From the NCBI GenBank assembly GCA_009774345.1, contig VSNR01000064.1, positions 1-21,938 of the forward strand: a stretch of DNA of 21,938 nucleotides. Direction: 5' to 3'. The first letter of the stretch is position 1. Each line of letters begins with the position of its first letter. Both the position numbers and the translations under genes were made by a program. This stretch comes from Lachnospiraceae bacterium (GTDB lineage: Bacteria; Bacillota; Clostridia; Lachnospirales; Lachnospiraceae). Under the pieces are notes generated by a model. The model did no database searches. It saw only the letters and a program-made list of their open reading frames with translations, and was not told the DNA's origin. Positions 1 to 5,395 of the stretch are shown here, piece after piece.

Positions 1-395
1 TTCATCTTGTCCGGTGTCTTTTTATAAGACCGCAGATACAAAACCGCCGTATTGGGGAATGTTACTGTCAAAGTTTCCTCTGTAACTTCACCCTCGTCAA
101 GTGCTATCTGGGCATCATATTCAAAAAGCCTTATCGTAATTTTTCCATCTGGCAGGCTGCTTTCACACTCGATATGGTATTTTTTCTGTGTCTTTCCTAA
201 AACTGTAAAATTCGTGTCTGTAATACGTTCTTTGTCCGCCTCATCTTTCTGATCTATAAAGTGTTCATTGGGGAAAAACTGTATTTCTTCTTCCCCTGTA
301 AAGGATTCGCCGAAAATTTCGTTTATTACAGGGATAATCAGTTTTCGACAGTCATTTAAGATTGTGCGGAATGCCCCATCATATATCGTTGCCAT
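1..395 (-). CDS. Rpn/PDDEXK_2-like transposase-nuclease, N-terminal part (runs off left edge)
   Basis: The frame opens with ATG at 395, preceded by an AGGAAAGGA ribosome site, and stays open for 131 codons to the window edge, so the C-terminus is not visible. The protein fits the PD-(D/E)XK nuclease/putative transposase family (Rpn or PDDEXK_2 type), which is often multicopy in Lachnospiraceae. Visible support is Asp60 in ITDTN followed by an IECES strand (Glu76, Glu78), the spacing expected of a degenerate D...ExE nuclease core, then a beta/alpha stretch. The first 63 codons are almost identical to the start of the copy at 3291-3856. Family members are thought to nick or cut DNA and promote recombination; that is family knowledge. 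I cannot tell whether this copy is complete. Confidence 0.72.
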   Translation of the reverse strand, partial: MATIYDGAFRTILNDCRKLIIPVINEIFGESFTGEEEIQFFPNEHFIDQKDEADKERITDTNFTVLGKTQKKYHIECESSLPDGKITIRLFEYDAQIALDEGEVTEETLTVTFPNTAVLYLRSYKKTPDKM

Positions 396-423
396 ATGTT
401 ATTCCTTTCCTGTTCATGAATTC

Positions 424-452
424 ATCATATCATTTTTTTATTGTAGATTCAA
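424..452 (-). promoter_or_regulatory. Promoter of the left Rpn-like gene
   Basis: On the minus strand, TTGAAT (447-452) and TATGAT (424-429) are separated by exactly 17 bases and lie 29 bases ahead of the ATG at 395. The same arrangement, with a 16-base spacer, precedes the deleted copy at 3885-3912, so promoter and gene were duplicated together. Confidence 0.6.
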
Positions 453-506
453 GAATTGAACTGTATTTTAAATTGAAATAAAATAAAAAATGATGACCGA
501 TGAAAT

Positions 507-545
507 GAACATCTTTTAGAGCATTTTATGTTCCAAAAGATGTTC
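507..545. repeat. Perfect 11-bp inverted repeat, possible terminator
   Basis: GAACATCTTTT (507-517) and AAAAGATGTTC (535-545) are perfect inverted repeats around a 17-base loop. The element lies just past the stop codon of the minus-strand stub at 568, where a terminator would be expected. No clean T-run follows the stem, so terminator function is uncertain. Confidence 0.4.
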
Positions 546-567
546 GTTACTATATTTTGATACTGTC

Positions 568-879
568 TTATATGGTCTGAGTTTCTGCAAGCTGTTCTAC
601 TTCTGCAATTTCAAGAGCTGTATATTTTGCAATTTTTTCAATGGATAATTCTCCGTCTTGCAGCATGATAAGTGCTGTTTTCTTTTTCGTTTCATTTACA
701 CCCTGTTTTATGCCCTGACTTATGCCCTGTTTTATGCCCTGACTTATGCCCTGATTTAAAATGGTTCTTGCTTCGGTTTCAATCAATGCTCCACGCATCA
801 TATCACCTATACCTTTCTGAACAGTATCATATTTCTCTGCAATCTCCTGAATCATATCACCAGAAAGCGCTATAATCAC
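568..879 (-). pseudogene. C-terminal stub of an Rpn-like transposase-nuclease
   Basis: Only the C-terminal ~104 codons of the family survive. Reading from 879 (a GTG with no ribosome site), the frame is clearly homologous to the C-terminus of the copy at 3291-3671. It contains the ELSGD/ALSGD region, a run of QGI(S/K) four-residue repeats, and the tail LSIEKIAKY...VEQLAETQ. The open frame extends only a few codons further upstream, to a TAA at 901-903, so the nuclease domain has been lost. The QGIS/QGIK run has one more unit than the copy at 3291. The stub is oriented the same way as the left copy and is probably a deletion relic rather than an expressed gene. Confidence 0.72.
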
Positions 880-1108
880 CCGCTTAATATCTTCCGATCT
901 TTAGCATTTCTATTTATAGTATAGCATAGAAATACATGTTCAGCACGATTGATTTTAAAAATTCCCCAAGTAAAATTACGCTATCACTAAATTTAAGTAT
1001 GAAAAAACGCCTCAGATAAAAAATTTTTTGGACAAAATATGGTCTTTCCGTTCCTTTTTGGGGTCTGACAGGAATAAATTTAAGAGGGAAATTGAGCGTT
1101 TACAATTT

Positions 1109-1140
1109 GGCATAAAATGCCTCCTTAACACAAAAGGAGG
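1109..1140 (+). promoter_or_regulatory. Hairpin that sequesters the ribosome binding site, with an alternative stem
   Basis: The Shine-Dalgarno AAGGAGG (1134-1140), 8 bases before the ATG at 1149, is exactly complementary to CCTCCTT at 1120-1126, giving a 7-bp stem with a 7-base loop. An overlapping stem, GGCAT (1109-1113) with ATGCC (1117-1121), uses two of the same anti-SD bases, so the two stems compete. This geometry resembles a translational switch, but function is inferred only. Confidence 0.45.
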
Positions 1141-1148
1141 AATGCGAA

Positions 1149-1625
1149 ATGTTAGGCGCTTTGATTCAAAATGCACAGGAAAACAGCGAGGAGGATATGC
1201 TCGCTCTGATTGAAAAGTTCAATCCCTTAATGGTAAAGTATGCCAGAAAGTTGAATTATGAGGATGCATACAATGATATTGTACTGTGCTTCATAAATCT
1301 AATCAAATCTCAAAATCTTCGTAAGTTGATAGACAGGGCAGATAATGTCATTGTTGCATATATCAATCATAGTATAATCAATTATTACAATAAAAAGATT
1401 CCCAAATTAATTTCACAGAAGTATGAAGTGGTCATGTCAGATCTCTCAGAAGAGCAGCAATACAGTATAGAGGCAGAGACTGCGCAGGAGAATGAGACGA
1501 ATATTGTGAATGAATATGGACTGGCAAATTTATTGACAGAAGGGGAACAACAGTTGATTTATCTGGTGTATGTGGAGGGGCATACTAGAAACGTTCCGTC
1601 ATATCGAAGTGTTGTCAACTCATGA
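1149..1625 (+). pseudogene. Sigma-like helix-turn-helix regulator, C-terminus lost
   Basis: ATG at 1149 follows a strong AAGGAGG. About 140 residues resemble the small sigma-70-like/HTH_16 regulators found on conjugative elements and clostridial accessory regions. The N-terminal helix contains NPLMVKYARKL, followed by an EDAYNDIVLCFINLI segment typical of the sigma region-2-like part. The protein keeps the LTEGEQQLIYLVYVEG start of region 4, but its recognition helix is missing. From about 1585 the reading frame enters unrelated sequence and stops at 1623-1625. At that point the DNA continues, in another frame, as an ECF sigma factor. The simplest reading is a deletion that fused two sigma-type genes out of frame. 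Confidence 0.6.
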
Positions 1626-1947
1626 GAATCAGGTTGGGTGGATATACAAAACAGCAGAGTATAAAATAAAGAAATTGAATGAGGTTTATGACCGCAATAT
1701 GTCGAGAGAGCTCAGCGTAACAGATTTTGAAGAGCCATTCATTGAAGACCACGCAGAAACGATAATTCATTTAGATGAGTTTGCACTCGTGATGAAGAAA
1801 TATGTAGAGGGCTATTCTTATAAAGAAATTGGACAGTTGACTGGAAATACTGAGTCAGGAAGTAAGATGAAAATCTCAAGACTCATCGAAAAACTGAGAA
1901 AAAATATTGGTGAGCTTAGCAATAAGCTTTTTTTAATTTTTATATAA
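1570..1947 (+). pseudogene. ECF sigma factor fragment (late region 2 to region 4)
   Basis: This frame overlaps the preceding one. From about 1588 it resembles an ECF sigma factor that has lost its beginning: ETFRHIEVL...GWIYKTAEYKIKKL matches the end of region 2 (the usual GWL...TARN segment). FALVMKKYVEGYSYKEIG with the following GSKMKISRLIEKLRKNI matches the region 4 helix-turn-helix. No ribosome site precedes ATG 1570 and the first 30-40 residues expected of region 2 are absent. The gene ends at 1947 in an AT-rich, hydrophobic tail (LFLIFI) that may be read-through after a local change. It is 63 bases ahead of a membrane-protein frame that may be its anti-sigma partner. Confidence 0.6.
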
Positions 1948-2010
1948 TAATTTTTTTAAAACTATTACTTTTTGGCAAGTTATAGGGATTAATAAATGAA
2001 GGAGGTACAA

Positions 2011-2568
2011 ATGGAGTCATTCAACAGAACTCCCAATAAAAACGAGAGCAGAGGAGATGATATAAAGTTAAGGGCAGAATTAAATGAGGCGCTTGAACGA
2101 GAGCTTGAAAAATCTCCTGACAAGATGGATACAAATAAAATTGATTCGATGATAAGTCTTTTAAGTCGATTGCAAGAAGATAGTGCAGTGGTACAGGAAA
2201 TGCCCAAAGATGTGTATGCGAGAAAATATCTTAGTGGAGTCATTCGTTACAGAGACAAAAGGACACGATCTATGAGAGCTGCGATATTTTTTATCGGGAT
2301 TATCCTAAGTATCAGCATTTGCAATTGGATAACAGTGAAAGCTATAGATAAGAATTTGTTTCATTTTGTTAAGGAGAAGGCATATCTTTTTTACTATGAG
2401 ACTGTCGGAAACCGCAGGGAGAGTCAGGGATGGCAGCGGTCTTTATGTAATACGAAAGACGAAGGCAAAAGCCATTTTAATAGAAGTGTGTTTCTGCGAC
2501 CATTGCGAGGATGCGCAAATATATCATCAGGCAGGCGGGGAAACAGTTATTGCGGAAGCCATTTATAA
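2011..2568 (+). pseudogene. Membrane protein resembling an anti-sigma factor, truncated
   Basis: ATG 2011 follows AAGGAGG at 1999-2005 with good spacing. About 95 charged residues, including a DTNKIDSMISLL segment, precede one membrane helix (AIFFIGIILSISICNWI). A short external stretch follows. This layout (cytoplasmic head, single helix, placed right behind an ECF sigma gene) is that of an anti-sigma factor, but I do not recognise a named family. Near 2396 the sequence switches to a lysin gene in another frame, so the last ~55 codons to the stop at 2568 are out-of-frame lysin DNA. The external domain has been lost. Confidence 0.5.
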
Positions 2569-3076
2569 AGGAATACAGAATCAAGTTGAAAATGACCATG
2601 TTCCTTTTGATGAATATGTTGGGACGATCGCAGTGCGAGACTGGCGGGAGCGGAGAATTGTGCTGCCTTCGGTGGTGGTTGCACAGGCAGTTAAAGAGTC
2701 AGGATGGGGAACGTCAGAGCTTGCCAAGAGAGCAAAGGCACTTTTCGGTATTAAGCAGAATGGATGGACAGGAAAAACTTATATAAAAACTGCCACAGAA
2801 CAGAAAAAAGATGGGTGTGTCTATGAAGTAGAAAATACAGTCTGGAGGGCATATGACAGCTGGGAACAATCTATTATAGATCATAACAGTTATATTGCGT
2901 CTCGAAGTATAGATGGTGGAAAGACACTGCGATATGCGGATATTATAGGGTGTACAGATTATGCAATGATATGTATGGGATTGCAGAAGTGTGGGTATGC
3001 GACAGCTGTGAACTACGCGGAGTCACTGATTCATGACTATATAGAAAAATACCATTTTGACAGATTTGATATTTAA
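2396..3076 (+). pseudogene. Amidase-glucosaminidase lysin, N-terminally truncated
   Basis: Beginning near ATG 2396, about 226 residues continue to 3076. Residues 1-60 match the end of an N-acetylmuramoyl-L-alanine amidase (Amidase_3 type): GLYVIRKTKAKAILIEVCFC, in which the Glu is a typical zinc-enzyme catalytic position. The rest matches a glucosaminidase domain (PF01832 type), with VVVAQAVKESGWGTSELA carrying the catalytic Glu and LFGIKQNGW following. The first two-thirds of the amidase domain is missing. No ribosome site precedes the fragment; it starts at the junction with the anti-sigma-like gene. Such two-domain lysins are found on prophages and sporulation/cell-wall loci of clostridia. 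The glucosaminidase domain itself looks uninterrupted. Confidence 0.68.
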
Positions 3077-3112
3077 TGTGTTTCAAAGTGGTGCTATGAA
3101 CGGAAACGTAAA

Positions 3113-3184
3113 AACGCACAAGACACTTTCTGATGTATAAAGTTTGCACTCTAAACGATACGAAAGTAAATGTTCTTGTGCGTT
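3113..3184. repeat. Long imperfect inverted repeat (72 bp)
   Basis: AACGCACAAGA (3113-3123) is a perfect inverted match to TCTTGTGCGTT (3174-3184). Just inside it, ACTTTC (3125-3130) matches GAAAGT (3162-3167). The whole segment can fold into one long stem with a small internal loop. It lies 36 bases past the lysin stop codon. It could be a terminator-like structure, a small palindromic element or an insertion scar. Confidence 0.45.
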
Positions 3185-3290
3185 AAATTCATGAAACGAC
3201 GATAATAATATAATTGATAGACTGTATTGCTCGTATTATATTTATTTTATGTGTTGGATAATAAGCGCAGGAATGCGAAATCATACTGAC

Positions 3291-3856
3291 TTACATGGTC
3301 TGAGTCTCTGCAAGCTGTTCTACTTCGGCAACTTCAAGATCTGCATATTTTGCAATTTTTTCAATGGATAATTCTCCGTCTTGTAGCATGATAAGTGCTG
3401 TTTTCTTTTTGGTTTCATTTGCACCCTGTTTTATGCCCTGTTTTATGCCTTGACTTATGCCCTGACTTAAAATGGTTCTTGCTTCGGTTTCAATCAATGC
3501 TCCACTCATCATATCACCTACACCCTTCTGAACATTATCATATTTCTTTGCAATCTCCCGAATTACATCACCAGAAAGTTCTATAATCGTCCGTTTATCA
3601 AATGCACCGATGACGCTCTGGCGTTCCAATGTGTTAAGCCGTTCCAGTATTACTTGGTATTCTGTTTTCAATTCGTGTCTGTGATACGTTCTTTGTCTGC
3701 TTCGTCCTTCTGATCTATAAAGTGTTCATTGGGGAAAAACTGTATTTCTTCTTCCCCTGTAAAGGATTCGCCGAAAATTTCGTTTATTACAGGGATAATC
3801 AGTTTTCGACAGTCATTTAAGATTGTGCGGAATGCCCCATCATATATCGTTGCCAT
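3291..3856 (-). pseudogene. Rpn-like transposase-nuclease with internal deletion
   Basis: The gene starts at ATG 3856 with the same promoter and ribosome site as the left-edge copy. The first 63 codons are nearly identical to that copy, ending at ITDTN; a TGA then stops translation at 3668-3670. The C-terminal part follows in a different frame (KTEYQVILERLNTLERQ... to the stop at 3291). Because the left copy continues for at least 68 more codons after ITDTN, an internal segment of the nuclease domain has been deleted. The deletion removes the IECES strand. The QGIS/QGIK repeat run and the LSIEKIAKY tail are preserved. It is therefore a broken copy of the family. Confidence 0.75.
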
Positions 3857-3884
3857 ATGTTATTCCTTTCCTGTTTATAAATTC

Positions 3885-3912
3885 ATCATATCATTTTTTA
3901 TTGTAGATTCAA
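3885..3912 (-). promoter_or_regulatory. Promoter of the deleted Rpn-like copy
   Basis: Minus-strand TTGAAT (3907-3912) and TATGAT (3885-3890) are spaced by 16 bases. This is the duplicate of the promoter at 424-452, with one fewer T in the spacer. Confidence 0.5.
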
Positions 3913-3992
3913 GAATGCATCGTATTTTCAAATAAAAATAATGACTGATGGTTACTGTTTACAGGTCAGAAATGCGCTGACCTGCGTATTCC

Positions 3993-4271
3993 GTGAAAAA
4001 ATCCCGCAGGCATCACAATGGAATACACGGCACACCAAACGGAAACCTGACCAGGTTAACGATGGCGGAGGGTGATACGGTCGAGTATACCTACAATGCG
4101 CTTGGACAGGTAGAGACAGTATCTGATTCTCTCGGAAACTGCACAACCTACACACATGACGCGATCGGACAGGTGACGGGCATCACAGACGCCATGGGAA
4201 ATACGACTGCATTTACCTACACCGCAGACGGCAGAATCGCCACAGTGACCGATGCGCTCGGCAATATCTGA
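3993..4271 (+). pseudogene. RHS/YD-repeat protein fragment
   Basis: The frame encodes three consecutive YD repeats of about 21 residues: YTYNALGQVETVSDSLGN, YTHDAIGQVTGITDAMGN and FTYTADGRIATVTDALGN, preceded by a partial one (NGNLTRLTMAEG). RHS proteins normally carry dozens of such repeats in a shell that encloses a C-terminal toxin; here only ~80 residues are left. The first ~15 codons (from GTG 3993) do not look like RHS sequence. The frame ends abruptly at TGA 4269-4271. No gene for the shell or toxin is present. It is an orphan fragment, probably left by recombination between repeats. Confidence 0.7.
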
Positions 4272-4352
4272 ATAAGTGATGTAATTCTTGCACTGGCATC
4301 CGGTAATATTGGCGAAAAGGAAATCTTACAATGGATTATTGAACATCAATAA
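4272..4352 (+). pseudogene. Unrecognised C-terminal fragment in frame behind the RHS stop
   Basis: Directly after the RHS stop codon, the same frame continues for 26 codons as ISDVILALASGNIGEKEILQ and a short WIIEHQ end, then TAA. It reads like the helical tail of a real protein, but I do not recognise the family. It could be the end of an immunity or RHS-associated gene. Confidence 0.3.
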
Positions 4353-4480
4353 TAGGTCTTCGGCATTTGAGAGCAAATATGCAGCATAGAACATAGACTG
4401 GTACAGCATTAAAGAATGAGGAACAAATTGACTTGTATAAATGTCCATCTGCGGCATCAGATAATTACTGTCCATTTAAT

Positions 4481-4513
4481 AAACAGATAAGAAACAAATA
4501 GGAAACAGATAAA
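4481..4513 (+). promoter_or_regulatory. Three 11-bp tandem repeats, candidate response-regulator operator
   Basis: AAACAGATAAG (4481), AAACAAATAGG (4492) and AAACAGATAAA (4503) follow one another with an exact 11-base period. OmpR-family regulators bind direct repeats spaced about one helical turn, and an OmpR-family regulator is encoded in this module. The array ends where the -35 box would be, the position of an activator that contacts RNA polymerase. That it is the target of this regulator is inference. Confidence 0.55.
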
Positions 4514-4533
4514 GACTTTTTCGATATATGATG

Positions 4534-4539
4534 TATAAT
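4534..4539 (+). promoter_or_regulatory. -10 box of the ABC module
   Basis: TATAAT lies 46 bases before the ATPase start. The hexamer 17 bases upstream (AAAGAC, 4511-4516) is unlike TTGACA, which fits a promoter that needs an activator bound at the adjoining repeats. Confidence 0.5.
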
Positions 4540-4585
4540 ATCATAGAAACACGAACTTCTTTTCAATCACTATGGAGGGATAAAC

Positions 4586-5344
4586 ATGGGTACGATTCTT
4601 CATACCGATAAATTGTGCAAATCATTTTCAAACGGCGGCTTACAGCAGCATATCATCAAGAATCTTGATCTTGAGATCAGGGAAAAGGACTTCACTGTGA
4701 TAATGGGGGCGTCGGGTTCGGGCAAATCCACGCTGCTTTATGCACTTTCTGGAATGGATACCCCGACCCTCGGCAGAGTTTTCTTCGGTGACAAGGATAT
4801 ATCGAAATATACCAACGATCAGCTTGCTGTGTTCAGACGTGAAAACTGCGGGTTTGTCTTTCAGAGCATTTATCTGCTCGAAAACATGACCGTATTCGAT
4901 AACATCATGACAGGTGCGCTTGTGATACAGAAGAACAGTCCCGCGCTTGTGAAAAAGACCGAGGAGCTTCTCAGAAAGATCGGTATAGGCGAAAAGCTGT
5001 GGGATAAATACCCGAACCAGCTTTCGGGCGGTGAGTGCCAGAGGGTCGGCATCGTAAGAGCGGTCATCAATGATCCCAAGATACTTTTTGCCGATGAGCC
5101 GACAGGCAGCTTGAACTCGGCTTCGAGCCGTGACGTTCTTGATATCTTCACGGAACTGAACGCGAAAGGACAAAGCATTGTCATGGTGACGCACGACATG
5201 AAAACCGCTCTCAGAGGAAACAGGGTGATCTATCTTCGTGACGGTGCTGTGATCGGCGAACATGAAATGCCGTCATTCGGCACAAATGATATCAAGAGCA
5301 GACAAGAGGGCTTGCAGAGATTCCTCGATGATATGGGGTGGTAA
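4586..5344 (+). CDS. ABC transporter ATP-binding protein (MacB/LolD/BceA type)
   Basis: ATG 4586 follows GGAGGG. The 252-residue protein has all ABC ATPase motifs: Walker A GASGSGKST (41-49), Q-loop Gln93, signature LSGGE (146-150), Walker B ILFADE (166-171), and the switch histidine in THD (His203). Length and sequence fit the subfamily that powers FtsX-type permeases for antimicrobial-peptide resistance, lipoprotein release or efflux. It is the first gene of a same-strand module and its partner permease starts 51 bases later. It hydrolyses ATP on the inner face of the membrane to drive that permease. Which substrate is handled cannot be read from the ATPase. Confidence 0.93.
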   Translation: MGTILHTDKLCKSFSNGGLQQHIIKNLDLEIREKDFTVIMGASGSGKSTLLYALSGMDTPTLGRVFFGDKDISKYTNDQLAVFRRENCGFVFQSIYLLENMTVFDNIMTGALVIQKNSPALVKKTEELLRKIGIGEKLWDKYPNQLSGGECQRVGIVRAVINDPKILFADEPTGSLNSASSRDVLDIFTELNAKGQSIVMVTHDMKTALRGNRVIYLRDGAVIGEHEMPSFGTNDIKSRQEGLQRFLDDMGW

Positions 5345-5374
5345 AATTTGTGCATACGCCCAAATTCGCAGACT
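5344..5374 (+). repeat. Intergenic repeat, copy 1
   Basis: AAATTTGTGC, then CCCAAA, then a GCAG(A)CT end. The same arrangement recurs at 9939-9971 with a few substitutions and two one-base insertions. Both copies lie in gaps within the ABC/hydrolase/regulator module, between a stop codon and the next ribosome site. Confidence 0.5.
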
Positions 5375-5395
5375 TTGGTAAAAATGGAGATTAAT

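Larger units (their letters stand above)
4353..4585 (+). other. AT-rich spacer upstream of the ABC module
   Basis: No convincing gene is present. A short plus-strand frame (about 4410-4500, containing EEQIDLYKCPSAASDNYCPF and ending in a TAG) has protein-like composition and may be another degraded gene end. The right part carries the 11-bp repeats at 4481-4513, the -10 box at 4534-4539 and the GGAGGG ribosome site of the ATPase gene. Confidence 0.4.

Noticed and set aside
698..762. Short regular repeats that could suggest a CRISPR or minisatellite
   Set aside because: They are 12-base units, in frame, without unique spacers, and encode the QGI(S/K) run of an Rpn-like protein.
672..875. Plus-strand frame rich in Leu-Cys-Pro repeats
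   Set aside because: It is the antisense reading of the QGIS/QGIK coding repeats; it has no ribosome site.
3962..3984. CAGGTCAG/CTGACCTG inverted repeat as a terminator
   Set aside because: The stem is only 8 bp, no T-run follows, and it lies between two decayed genes; no function can be supported.
4640..5263. 207-codon minus-strand open frame
   Set aside because: It lies wholly opposite the ABC ATPase gene, whose motifs are complete; antisense frames of this length are common over such GC-biased codons.
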